Assembly: GCF_001879715.1 (NCBI RefSeq)
Contig: NZ_MNBW01000006.1
Coordinates: 124,001-188,000, forward strand
Source: Nioella nitratireducens
GTDB taxonomy: Bacteria; Pseudomonadota; Alphaproteobacteria; Rhodobacterales; Rhodobacteraceae
Reading direction: 5' to 3'
DNA length: 64,000 bases
The position numbers were made by a program, and so were the translations under genes. The notes below the pieces were generated by a model. The model did not search any database. It saw only the letters and a program-made list of their open reading frames with translations, and was not told the origin of the DNA. Each line of letters starts with the position of its first letter. Position 1 is the first letter of the stretch. Positions 46,124-54,489 of the stretch are shown here, one piece after another.

Positions 46124-46665
46124 TGGTCTCTCCCTTGAAAGGTGCCGGTTCCTGTCCCAGCAGATGACACGTTGAACCGGGGCGGAGGGCGGATGCCTTC
46201 CACGTGTCCTGCTATGTCGGGCGGGTGCCCACTACGTGCGAAGCTAACCCAATTCCCACAGCCCCGAAGGGCGAATGTCGGTGATTGGCCTCCCCCAACC
46301 AGTGTATTGCCGTCGTGGCCGTCGCGAAACCCTGTCCTCACGCGGGTTTCGCGCCATGCGGGCAACTGATGCGCAAAGTTGCGCGTCCCTCGCTGGGAAA
46401 CTTACAAAATTTCGTGAGCGCGGGAACTGTTGCCTTGGGGGCGGGCGGTGTTCTGTAAGAGTTTTTCTAATGACGCAGCGGCAGTTGTAAAAATGTTTAC
46501 ATTTTTCGTTGAATATTTCGTAATATCAAGGAGTAGGAATATGGCATACAAAGGATATGCTTTTGAAAATATTGCGTCATGCCGCGCCGGTGCGGTGCGG
46601 CGATTGCCGTTGCCAAGTCTGTTTGCGCTACCGGTTTGCATGGCTGTCATGGAATCGCGGGGCCG
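46124..46665. other. 542-bp spacer upstream of acsA with palindromes
   Basis: Holds the acsA promoter region (minus). Three symmetric elements stand out: CGCGAAACCC / GGGTTTCGCG at 46323-46353 (10-bp arms); GCGCAA-AG-TTGCGC at 46371-46384; and AAAAATGT-TT-ACATTTTT at 46489-46506 within an AT-rich patch (about 46450-46570). No established gene lies here. A GGTGCCGGTTCCTG string at 46140 resembles one arm of the ccoP-ccoG repeat but lacks its partner. Confidence 0.6.
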
Positions 46666-46951
46666 TCAGACCTCGGACAGCAGCCGGAACCGGCCTTCAA
46701 GCCACGGCATCTTGAGCAGCCCCGGTTCCGTAAAGTGGTGGTCGATCAGGTCGCGGGCAATGGCGGCAATCTGTTCTGGTACATCGCCGGTCCAGTCCCC
46801 TGCCGCGCACAGAACGATGCGGCGCGAAAACCCTTCGAAGGGCAGCGGGTGGGCGTCAATGGACTCGAGAAAGCGGCCAGCGCGCATCAGGCTGACGGGG
46901 GTCGTGATTGTCCAGCCGGTCCCGCCCGCCACAAGAGCGCTGATCGACTGA
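46541..46951 (+). other. Possible small ORF with strong ribosome site, antisense to lysR end
   Basis: AAGGAG at 46528-46533 is spaced 7 bases before ATG 46541; the protein begins MAYKGYAFENIAS. The first 41 codons lie in the spacer, but the frame then runs antisense to the lysR 3' end (136 aa in all), which makes a real full-length protein doubtful. No family recognised. Confidence 0.2.
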
Positions 46952-47634
46952 TTGCTGTCCAGTTCGAACCGGTTCGGGATCGACAGCCCCTGCCGCATCA
47001 GCGAGGCTTCGATCTGCTGGCCCATCACCTGATCCTGATCGCGGCGCAACAACCGCAGATGCGACAGCGCCGCCACGCCGCCCGAAATGTCGGTGCCGCG
47101 CGGAACAGCAAGGATGTAGGGATCTTCCACCAGTGGATGCAGGGTGACGCCATTGGGCAAGTCGCGGCTCTCGGCACAGATGGCCATGTCGAGCGTGCTG
47201 CGCCCGATCATTGCCAACAGCGTGTGGCTGGGGCCGGTGTTCAGCCGAAAGACGCAGTTCTGCATGGTTTCGGCCAGCCGTGCCGTCAGGGTCGGGGTCA
47301 CTTCGTTCTCGAAATCCTCGATCACGCCAAGCCGCAGGGCCGAGACCGCCGACAGGTCAAGCGTGGTCAGGTCGCGTTGCCCGGTGCGCAACGCGCCGAG
47401 CGCCGCCTCGACATGGCGCAGGAACTGGCGGCCCGCCGGGGTCAGCGTCATCGGGCGGCGGCCCTGATCGACCAGCGGCAGGCCCACGGCCTGATTGAGG
47501 TTCTTGAGCTGTTGCGAAACGGCGGGCGCACTCATCCCCAGGCGGCGGGCAGCCTCGCCGACCGATCCGGTTTCCGCGAGTGCCTCGAACACTTCGAGGC
47601 CGCGAATGGAGACACCTTTCAGAACGCCGCCCAT
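46666..47634 (-). CDS. LysR-family transcriptional regulator
   Basis: 322 aa. The N-terminal helix-turn-helix (about 10-68) reads VFEALAETGSVGEAARRLGMSAPAVSQQLKNLNQ; a LysR substrate domain follows (about 98-310). Downstream on the same strand, after 542 bp, is acsA, but control of acetate genes is not proven. The Ldh2-like gene ends 34 bases upstream on the same strand, so the two may be cotranscribed. Effector unknown. Confidence 0.9.
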   Translation of the reverse strand: MGGVLKGVSIRGLEVFEALAETGSVGEAARRLGMSAPAVSQQLKNLNQAVGLPLVDQGRRPMTLTPAGRQFLRHVEAALGALRTGQRDLTTLDLSAVSALRLGVIEDFENEVTPTLTARLAETMQNCVFRLNTGPSHTLLAMIGRSTLDMAICAESRDLPNGVTLHPLVEDPYILAVPRGTDISGGVAALSHLRLLRRDQDQVMGQQIEASLMRQGLSIPNRFELDSNQSISALVAGGTGWTITTPVSLMRAGRFLESIDAHPLPFEGFSRRIVLCAAGDWTGDVPEQIAAIARDLIDHHFTEPGLLKMPWLEGRFRLLSEV

Positions 47635-47668
47635 GCCTTGCCATTTCCTGTGGCCCGGGCGCGCGGCC

Positions 47669-48406
47669 TCAGGCTGTTATGATTTTTTCTAGCAGGCCGA
47701 GGGGCACCGCGATACCGGCTTTCTCGTCCGCCACGGGCGGAAGGGGCGAGACCGTGGGGACCGGCAGGTCGGCGCGCAGGGCGATGATCCGGTGGCTCAG
47801 GCGAAAGGGCGCGCCAAGGGGGCCTTCGAAGGGCGGGACCGTGCCGCCATCGGCGCCGGTCCGGTGCAGCGCGCCCGGCAGGCGCGGGTCCGAGGCCCCG
47901 AGCCCGTGGGTCCGATGCGCGATTTCCAGCCGCAGGGTGCCATTGGGGTTGGGGCAGGGCGTCAATCCGGCGACAATGGCAATGCCGTGCAGGCCTGCGA
48001 CCGCGAGCCTGTCAAATCCGCTGGCAGGGCTGGCCAGCGGATAGGCGTTGTGGATCGCCAAGGTCGCCACCCCAAGCTGGCGCGCCCGGTCGATCAGGTC
48101 AATCAGGCCAAGCGCCACGGCGGGGCAGGCAAAGCCGCCGCCCGCGTCAACGGTGATCGCGCCGGGGGCGATGTCGGTCAGGCGCGGCGCGGCCCCGCCC
48201 GAGACCCGGCCACAGCGCAAGTGTTCGATCATGTGGGGCAAAAGGCCAAGCCCGATCCGGCGGTGCCCGCGCCGCTCGGTGGCCAGCACGTTTCGGGCAA
48301 CGGCATCTGCGGCGGATCGGGAAAGGCCGGCACGGGTCAGGCTGTCCTGCACGAGGGCCAGAAGATCGGCGGCGGCCAGATGCTGCTCTTCTCCAAGGTC
48401 CTTCAT
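47669..48406 (-). CDS. Short, divergent malate/L-lactate dehydrogenase-family (Ldh2) protein
   Basis: 245 aa against about 330-350 in the family. The N-terminal part is recognisable (LLALVQDSLTRAGLSRSAADAVARNVLATERRGHRRIGLGLLP), as is the NAD-region GGGFACPAVALGLIDLI. The segment with the catalytic His, usually SNHFG, reads HNAYPLASP, and the C-terminal third is lacking. It is probably not a normal dehydrogenase. A frameshift was not seen; the frame is open throughout, so it looks like a settled short variant. Grouped with LysR. Confidence 0.6.
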   Translation of the reverse strand: MKDLGEEQHLAAADLLALVQDSLTRAGLSRSAADAVARNVLATERRGHRRIGLGLLPHMIEHLRCGRVSGGAAPRLTDIAPGAITVDAGGGFACPAVALGLIDLIDRARQLGVATLAIHNAYPLASPASGFDRLAVAGLHGIAIVAGLTPCPNPNGTLRLEIAHRTHGLGASDPRLPGALHRTGADGGTVPPFEGPLGAPFRLSHRIIALRADLPVPTVSPLPPVADEKAGIAVPLGLLEKIITA

Positions 48407-48507
48407 CGGCGGTTCCCCACCCTTTCAATGCCGGTTCCCGTGACTGTAGAGACCGAACCGCGCGGCTGTCCACGGCGCAACGGCCGCAGTCCCCGGTTTT
48501 CTGATCG

Positions 48508-49305
48508 TCAGGCGTAGAGGAATTCGATCGCCCCGTCGGGCAGGATCGCGGCGGTGCACAGCAAGCCGGTTTCCCAAGCGCCGGTATCGACACAGATGCG
48601 CCCGTCTTCCAGCACCGGCCCGCTGCCCGGCACATGGCCATGCACGACCCATGTGTCATCGGCGCGGGGGCGGCTGTCGAACTCGGGGTGGCCCCAGAGC
48701 AGGACGCGTGGTGACTGCTGGTCCATCGGGTGCTGCGGATCGGCCCCGGCATGGACCACCCAGAGATTGCCGGACGACCAGGACAGCGGCAGATCGGCCA
48801 TCCACTCGCGCAGGGCCGGGGCCATGTGCCGGGTCAGCTCCTGCGCCTCGTGGCGGAACAGGTCGGGCGGGCAGCCGGGTTCGAGCTGGCTGGTGTGCAG
48901 GCCGAAACTGTCCAGCGTCGCCCGCGCGCCGCTGCGCAGCCAACGCGGCCCGCGAATGGCGGGATCGGCGAGGAAATCGAGCAACATGCGTTCGTGGTTG
49001 CCCATCAGGCAGGTCACGTTCTGGGGCAATTCCTTGGACAGTTCCCAAACCCGAGTCAGCACCGTGGCGCTGTCATGTCCGTGGTCGATATAGTCCCCGA
49101 CGAAGACCACATGCGGATTGCGCGCATTGATCCGGCCCACATGTTCGTCGATCTTGTCGAGGGCACGCTCCAGCAGGTCGGAACGGCCGTGCAGATCCCC
49201 CACCACGTAGGTGGGAAAGTCGGGATGCGGGCGTTCGTCCCGAGCGGGGCCCGTGGCCGCGGCGGGTGCGGCACGGGAAAAGACATGGCCGAGTCTGCGG
49301 ATCAT
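48508..49305 (-). CDS. PPP-family metallophosphoesterase (serine/threonine phosphatase type)
   Basis: 265 aa. Metal-site motifs are GDLHGRSDLL near 36-45, GDYIDHGHDS near 70-79, GNHERML near 101-107, and later His residues in VVHAG and VVHGH. These match bacterial PPP phosphatases (PrpA/ApaH-like fold). The substrate may be phosphoprotein or a dinucleotide; the sequence does not decide. It ends 101 bases before the Ldh2-like gene on the same strand. Confidence 0.88.
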   Translation of the reverse strand: MIRRLGHVFSRAAPAAATGPARDERPHPDFPTYVVGDLHGRSDLLERALDKIDEHVGRINARNPHVVFVGDYIDHGHDSATVLTRVWELSKELPQNVTCLMGNHERMLLDFLADPAIRGPRWLRSGARATLDSFGLHTSQLEPGCPPDLFRHEAQELTRHMAPALREWMADLPLSWSSGNLWVVHAGADPQHPMDQQSPRVLLWGHPEFDSRPRADDTWVVHGHVPGSGPVLEDGRICVDTGAWETGLLCTAAILPDGAIEFLYA

Positions 49306-49377
49306 GTTCTAGCACTTGCGGTGGTGCGCCTGGAAAAACAAGAGGCCGTGAACAGGCTGCGGCACTGCATCCTGGCT

Positions 49378-51903
49378 CTACCCCCCCGCGCGCAGGACAG
49401 AGGCAGGGCGTTGTGCCAGTGGGCGCAGGGCAAAGGCAAGCCCGGCCAGAAGGGTCGCAAGCGCCCCGCCCGCCACGATGGCCAGAGCCGAGGGCAGATG
49501 GAAGGCAAAGGCGGTCTCCATTACGAAATGGCTGACGGCCCATCCGCCAAGGCCCCCGGCGGCCACGGCGACCAGACCGGCCGCCGCCCCTGACAGCAGC
49601 GACCGCAGGGCGAAGCTGAGCAGGACATGGCGGCCCGTCGCCCCGAGGGTCTTGAGAATGGCGGCCTCGTAGGCGCGGGCGCGCTCGCCCGCCGCCGCCG
49701 CGCCGATCAGCACCATGAAACCGGTCACAAGCGTTGCCGCCGCGCCCCATGCCGTCGCCGCCGCGATGCCAGAGAGGGCACTGGCCACTTGGTCGATGGC
49801 GTCGCGCACCCGGATCGCGGTGATGTTCGGGGCAAGGTCCGACACGGCGCGCAGGATACGGCCCTCGCCCTCGGGCGTGGTGTAGACCGTGGCAATATGG
49901 GTGTGCGGCGCGCCGCGCAGGGCATTGGGCGACATCGTCATGATAAAGCCGATGCCCGCGTTCGAAAAATCGACCTCGCGCAGGGCGGCGATGGTGGCCG
50001 TGATCTCGCGCCCCAGCACGTTGACGGTGATGGTGTCGCCGAGGCCGAGGCCCATTTCCCGCGCCTCTTCGGCGGCAAAGGCCATCAGCGGCGGGCCGTC
50101 ATGGTCGTCGGGCCACCATTGTCCTGCGGTGATTTCGGACGCGGGCGGGGCCGTATCGCGATAGGTCAGGCCCCGGTCGCCGCGCAGCACCCAGTGGTTG
50201 CCCGCCACCTCGCGCGCCGGGCGGTCGTTGATCCGGGTGATGACGCCGCGCAGGATCGGGGCGGTTTCGACGCGCGTCACATCCGGGTCGGCGGCGGCAA
50301 GGTCGAGGAACGGCTGCAACTGGTCGGGCTGGATGTCGATGAAGAAGAAAGATGGGGCAACCTGCGGCAGATCGCGCTGGATCGCGGCGCGCAGGTTGGT
50401 GTCGATCTGGCCCACGGCGGCCAGAACCGACAGGCCGAGGCCAAGCGACAGCACGACGCTGGCCGCCTCTGACCCCGGTGCGCCGACCGCGCCAAGGGCA
50501 AGGCGCAGGGCGCTGCGGCCCCGGACCCACCGGCTGCGCGACAGCCGCCGGGCGACAAGGCGCAACAGCAGCGCCGAAAACGACAGAACCAGCAACGCCA
50601 CCCCGATGGCCGCCGCCGTCCACAGGGCCAGTTCCGGCAGGCCGGACAGCCATGCCGCGGCCCCGACCAAGCCACCGACAAGCAGAGCCGTCATCAGCAG
50701 GACCGGCCAGCGGGGCCAGCGTTTGCGATGCTCTGCGGCGTCCCGGTAAAGCGCGGCAGGGCGGATCTGTTCGACCCGCGCCAGTGGCCAGAGGGTAAAG
50801 ATCAACGCGGTCAGCAGCCCATAAAGCCCGGCTTCGGCCAGCGGGCCGGGGGTCAGGCCGACGTCAGCCGGGATCGGCAGGTTCGCCGCGATCAGCGGGG
50901 CCAGCCCCAAGGGCAGAACCGCGCCGAGGATCAGGCCGAGCAAGACCCCGAGCAGCGACATCGCGCCGATCTGAAAGAAATAGGCGGTAAAAAGGGTGCG
51001 CCGCGTGGCCCCGAGCGTCTTGAGCGTGGCGATAATCTCGGTCTTGCCCGCCAGATAGCTGCGCACGGCTGCGGAAATGCCGACCCCGCCCACGGCAAGC
51101 CCGGCCAGACCGACCAGCACCAGAAATGCCCCGATCCGGTCGACAAAGCGGCCAAGGGACGGGGCGGCGTTGCGCGAGTCCTTCCAACGCAGGCCATCGT
51201 CGCCAAAGCGCCGCGCCGCCTGACGGTTCAGATCGGCCAGGTCGGCCTCGGGCGGCAGGCGCAGGCGGTATTGGCTGGTATACAGCGTTCCGGGGGCCAC
51301 CAGACCGGAGTCTTGCAGCGACTCAAGCCGCACCAGGGTGCGCGGACCGGGGCCGAAATTGCCACCTGCCATGTCGGGTTCATTCGTCAGCGCGGCGCGC
51401 AGGGCAAAGGTTTGGGTGCCAAGGGTGAAGGTATCGCCAATGTCCAGCCCGAGCTGCGCAATAAGGGTCGGGTGCATCACCGCGCCGGGGTAATCGGTTG
51501 TGGCCAGGGCCTGTCCCAGCGGGATGGCCGGGTCGAGGCCCACCTGCCCGTAGAGCGGATAGAGGCCGTCGATTGCCCTGATCTGTGTCAGGCCGCGCGC
51601 TGTTTCGCCCCCCTGTGCCACCACGGCCATGGAGCGGAAATCGACGGTTTGCGAGACGGCGTTGGCGTGGTTGGCCATCCAGCGCGCCTCGGCCTCGCTG
51701 GCCATGCGCATGGTAAAGCTCAGTTCCGCATCGCCGCCAAGGATCACCGCGCCCTGGTTCGACAGGCCGGTCTGCACCGCCTCTCGGACAGAGCCGACGG
51801 CTGCGATGGCTGCAACCCCAAGCGTCAGGCAGGCAAGGAAGATGCGAAAGCCGCGCAGCCCGCCGCGAAGGTCGCGCAGAGCGATGCGCAGGGCGGCCCT
51901 CAT
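49378..51903 (-). CDS. FtsX-family ABC transporter permease (YbbP-like)
   Basis: 841 aa with the long YbbP layout: an N-terminal helix (about 20-40), a periplasmic domain, an FtsX block (about 255-375), two central helices, a second periplasmic domain, and a final FtsX block (about 715-835). Its ATG overlaps the ATPase stop (ATGA). With the adjacent TesA-like gene this is the ybbA-ybbP-tesA arrangement known in E. coli. The substrate is unknown; such systems may release lipids or mediate envelope processes. Confidence 0.88.
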   Translation of the reverse strand: MRAALRIALRDLRGGLRGFRIFLACLTLGVAAIAAVGSVREAVQTGLSNQGAVILGGDAELSFTMRMASEAEARWMANHANAVSQTVDFRSMAVVAQGGETARGLTQIRAIDGLYPLYGQVGLDPAIPLGQALATTDYPGAVMHPTLIAQLGLDIGDTFTLGTQTFALRAALTNEPDMAGGNFGPGPRTLVRLESLQDSGLVAPGTLYTSQYRLRLPPEADLADLNRQAARRFGDDGLRWKDSRNAAPSLGRFVDRIGAFLVLVGLAGLAVGGVGISAAVRSYLAGKTEIIATLKTLGATRRTLFTAYFFQIGAMSLLGVLLGLILGAVLPLGLAPLIAANLPIPADVGLTPGPLAEAGLYGLLTALIFTLWPLARVEQIRPAALYRDAAEHRKRWPRWPVLLMTALLVGGLVGAAAWLSGLPELALWTAAAIGVALLVLSFSALLLRLVARRLSRSRWVRGRSALRLALGAVGAPGSEAASVVLSLGLGLSVLAAVGQIDTNLRAAIQRDLPQVAPSFFFIDIQPDQLQPFLDLAAADPDVTRVETAPILRGVITRINDRPAREVAGNHWVLRGDRGLTYRDTAPPASEITAGQWWPDDHDGPPLMAFAAEEAREMGLGLGDTITVNVLGREITATIAALREVDFSNAGIGFIMTMSPNALRGAPHTHIATVYTTPEGEGRILRAVSDLAPNITAIRVRDAIDQVASALSGIAAATAWGAAATLVTGFMVLIGAAAAGERARAYEAAILKTLGATGRHVLLSFALRSLLSGAAAGLVAVAAGGLGGWAVSHFVMETAFAFHLPSALAIVAGGALATLLAGLAFALRPLAQRPASVLRAGG

Positions 51904-52595
51904 TCAGCGGCGTCCGACAACGGGCTGGTGTCCAGCCGGCCATCACGCAGGCGGATCACCCGGTCGCAGCGCGCGGCAAGGTCCGGTGCGTGGGTGACCA
52001 TGACCAGCGTCGCCTCGTGCCGGTCGCGCAGCGCGAAAAGCAGGTCCATGATCGCGCGGCCGTTGGCCTCGTCTAGATTGCCGGTGGGTTCATCGGCCAG
52101 CAAAAGCCGGGGGCGGGGGGCCGCGGCACGGGCCAGCGCCACGCGCTGTTGTTCGCCACCCGAAAGCTGGCCGGGATAATGCCCCATGCGGTCGCCAAGC
52201 CCCACGGCCTGCAACTCTTCTGCCGCGCGGTCAAAGGCATCGCTGCGGCCCGCCAGTTCCAGCGGGGTGGCCACGTTTTCCAGCGCCGTCATCGTCGGAA
52301 TCAGGTGGAAGCTTTGAAACACCACCCCCATATTGTCCCTGCGAAGGCGCGCGAGCCGGTCTTCGGACAGGGCCGTCAGGTCTTGGCCGAGGGCGTTGAC
52401 CCCGCCGCCCGTGGCACGTTCCAGCCCGCCCATCAGCATAAGGAGTGACGACTTGCCAGACCCAGACGGCCCCACCAGCCCAAGCGTTTCACCCGCCCTG
52501 ACCTGCAAGGTGATGCCACGCAGGATATCGACCCGCCCGGCATTGCCGTTGAGGGTCAGGCTTGCGTCCCTCAGGGACAGGATCGGGTCGGTCAT
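51900..52595 (-). CDS. ABC transporter ATPase (YbbA/LolD-like)
   Basis: 231 aa. Walker A GPSGSGKSS near 42-50, signature LSGGEQQRVALARA, Walker B LLLADEPTGNLD and a switch His in VTHAPDLA. The ATG at 52595 has GGAGG upstream; the frame opens 19 codons earlier, overlapping the divergent tesA. It pairs with the YbbP-like permease by overlap. Confidence 0.92.
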   Translation of the reverse strand: MTDPILSLRDASLTLNGNAGRVDILRGITLQVRAGETLGLVGPSGSGKSSLLMLMGGLERATGGGVNALGQDLTALSEDRLARLRRDNMGVVFQSFHLIPTMTALENVATPLELAGRSDAFDRAAEELQAVGLGDRMGHYPGQLSGGEQQRVALARAAAPRPRLLLADEPTGNLDEANGRAIMDLLFALRDRHEATLVMVTHAPDLAARCDRVIRLRDGRLDTSPLSDAAE

Positions 52596-52611
52596 CCGGG
52601 GCCTCCGCGGC

Positions 52612-53280
52612 GTGGTCTCTCTTCGATATGGCACCGGCGGGCGGATCGGCAAGGCGGTGGTGCTGGCACTGGGGCTGTTGGCCGCGCCTGCCGCGCAGGC
52701 GGACGAGGTGGTGATCGCCGCCTTGGGCGACAGCCTGACCCAAGGTTATGGCCTGCCTGCCGAAGAGGGGTTGGTGCCGCAACTGGAACGCTGGTTGCAG
52801 GAACGGGGCCATGACGTGCGGCTGATCAATGCGGGCGTGTCCGGCGATACCACCGCCGGCGGCCTGTCGCGGGTGGGCTGGACGCTGAGTGATGACGTGG
52901 ACGGGATGATCGTGACACTCGGGGGAAATGACCTGCTGCGCGGGTTGCCGCCCGAGGCGGCGCGCGAAAACCTGAGGGGTATTCTGGATGCAGCAACTGC
53001 GCGCGGGGTGGAGGTGCTGCTGGTGGGAATGCAGGCCCCCCTGAACTACGGCCCCGACTACAAGGCCGCCTTCGATGCGATCTATCCCGATCTGGCGGCG
53101 GAATATGACACGCTTTACGTCGAGAGCTTCCTCGCCCCGATCATCGACGCCCCGGACCCTCGGTTGTTGATGCAGGCCGACGGCCTGCACCCCAATGCAA
53201 CGGGCGTGGCGGTCGTGGTGGCGGCGCTTGGCCCACCGGTCGAGGCCCTGATTGATCGGGTTGCGGTGGCGGGCCGGTAG
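52612..53280 (+). CDS. tesA: SGNH-family arylesterase/lysophospholipase (TesA-like)
   Basis: 222 aa exported esterase. A GTG at 52612 gives a signal peptide (about 1-30, ending APAAQA before DEV); GTG at 52657 is another option, and the ribosome site is weak for both. Block I GDSLTQGYGL carries catalytic S41; GGNDLLRG and DGLHPNATG (Asp and His) complete the site. Divergent from ybbA with 16 bases between, the ybbA-tesA pairing known in enterics. Activity on acyl-CoA, lysophospholipid or aryl esters is typical of TesA. Confidence 0.9.
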   Translation: MVSLRYGTGGRIGKAVVLALGLLAAPAAQADEVVIAALGDSLTQGYGLPAEEGLVPQLERWLQERGHDVRLINAGVSGDTTAGGLSRVGWTLSDDVDGMIVTLGGNDLLRGLPPEAARENLRGILDAATARGVEVLLVGMQAPLNYGPDYKAAFDAIYPDLAAEYDTLYVESFLAPIIDAPDPRLLMQADGLHPNATGVAVVVAALGPPVEALIDRVAVAGR

Positions 53281-53414
53281 GGTTTGCCCGCCCTGAAAAC
53301 CCGTGAACACCCCAGAGCGTGGCGCGTGACCCGCCGGGTGCAGGACGATATGCAGTGCAGACGAGGGGCGATGCCCTGCCCCAAGGGCCCGGACCCAAGA
53401 GCGAGGAGATTGCC

Positions 53415-54251
53415 ATGAGCGAACCAGCCGATGCCGCCCACCGCCGCGCGATTGCGCCGGTGATCTGCTATCCGACCGAGACCTTGCCGCGCCTGCCCGA
53501 TGCGCAGGCAGCCCGCGCGCGGGAGGCATGGCAAAAGGTCGACGAGGTCGTCGTTCCACCGCGCGAGGCGGCCAGTTTCAAAGTCCAGGCCGGGCAGGCC
53601 TTTCGGATTTCCTCGGTTGACGGTCCGCAGGTGGGTGACCTCAATTTGTGGAATTTGACCAATTTTTCCGAGCGGTTCTATTCCGGTAAAACCCGCGCCC
53701 TGCATGGCACGCATGTGACCACGGGGGACCGGCTGTGGTCGTCGTTCCCGGCGCTTCGGCCGATGGCGACGATCCTTGCCGACAGTCTGGACTGGTACGG
53801 AATGGATGGCTTTGGCGGCTCGGTCCATGACGTGATCGGCACCCGCTGCGATCCTTATACCCACAACCTGCTGGCGGGGGGGCAGTATCACCACTGCTGC
53901 CATTCCAACCTGACCCGCGCCTTTGCCGATGCGACCGGGGCAAGCCTTGCCGAAGCGGAACACCATGTGCATGACGTTCTGAACGTCTTTATGTGCACCG
54001 GGTTCACCCGCGACACCGGTCAGTATTTCATGAAGGCCAGCCCCGTGCGCCCCGGCGATCACCTCGATTTTCTGGCCGAGATCGACCTGCTTGGCGCGCT
54101 GTCGGCCTGCCCCGGCGGGGATTGCAGCGCCGAGCATTCGTCGGACAGTGCGGCCTGCTATCCGCTGCTGGTCGAAGTGTTCGAAACCGCCCTGACGCCC
54201 GATTGGTTGACGCCACCGCTCAACGGCTATGACCGCAGCCACGGGCGCTGA
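53415..54251 (+). CDS. DUF1989 (urea carboxylase-associated) family protein
   Basis: 278 aa. Typical pattern: VPPREAASFKVQAGQAFRI, QVGDLNLWN, SGKTRALHGTHVTTGDRLWS, and the Cys/His-rich YTHNLLAGGQYHHCCHSN. A further Cys cluster is CPGGDC. DUF1989 proteins occur near urea or allantoin genes and elsewhere; no enzyme activity is assigned here with confidence. The ATG at 53415 has GAGGAG upstream. It sits between tesA and the ornithine decarboxylase, separated from the latter by 238 bases. Confidence 0.85.
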   Translation: MSEPADAAHRRAIAPVICYPTETLPRLPDAQAARAREAWQKVDEVVVPPREAASFKVQAGQAFRISSVDGPQVGDLNLWNLTNFSERFYSGKTRALHGTHVTTGDRLWSSFPALRPMATILADSLDWYGMDGFGGSVHDVIGTRCDPYTHNLLAGGQYHHCCHSNLTRAFADATGASLAEAEHHVHDVLNVFMCTGFTRDTGQYFMKASPVRPGDHLDFLAEIDLLGALSACPGGDCSAEHSSDSAACYPLLVEVFETALTPDWLTPPLNGYDRSHGR

Positions 54252-54390
54252 GCGGCGCCCCTTGAAAACTTGATCAAAAACCGCGTCTGACAGCCCGGAA
54301 ATTATTTTGCCGTGTGGGGAAAAATTCCTTGCAACGACTCGGCAAAACCTCCAAATGCCCGCCCACAAGACGCCAACGCACGCGCCTCTG

Positions 54391-54440
54391 TCATGGGTGG
54401 TTCCTTCCACCGCAGTTACGTAGCGACGGTAACGTCTCCG
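54391..54440 (+). ncRNA. Structured leader of the decarboxylase gene, candidate speF element
   Basis: Two adjacent hairpins: GGTGG, loop TTCCTT, CCACC at 54396-54411 and GTTAC, loop GTAGCGACG, GTAAC at 54415-54433. The speF RNA motif is known upstream of alphaproteobacterial ornithine decarboxylase genes; matching it rests on position and structure, not on a covariance search. The leader may begin well upstream. Confidence 0.45.
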
Positions 54441-54489
54441 AACGTGAACTTTGCCGCCCTTTGATGGGCCAGGTCTGTTGGAGATGACC

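Noticed and set aside
43481-46138. 885-codon plus-strand open frame
   Set aside because: Antisense to adk and acsA, both with intact motifs; low-complexity Gly/His/Asp-rich translation typical of a shadow frame.
46137-46155. Fourth copy of the ccoP-ccoG hairpin near acsA
   Set aside because: Only one arm-like string (GGTGCCGGTTCCTG) is present; no complementary arm follows at the right distance.
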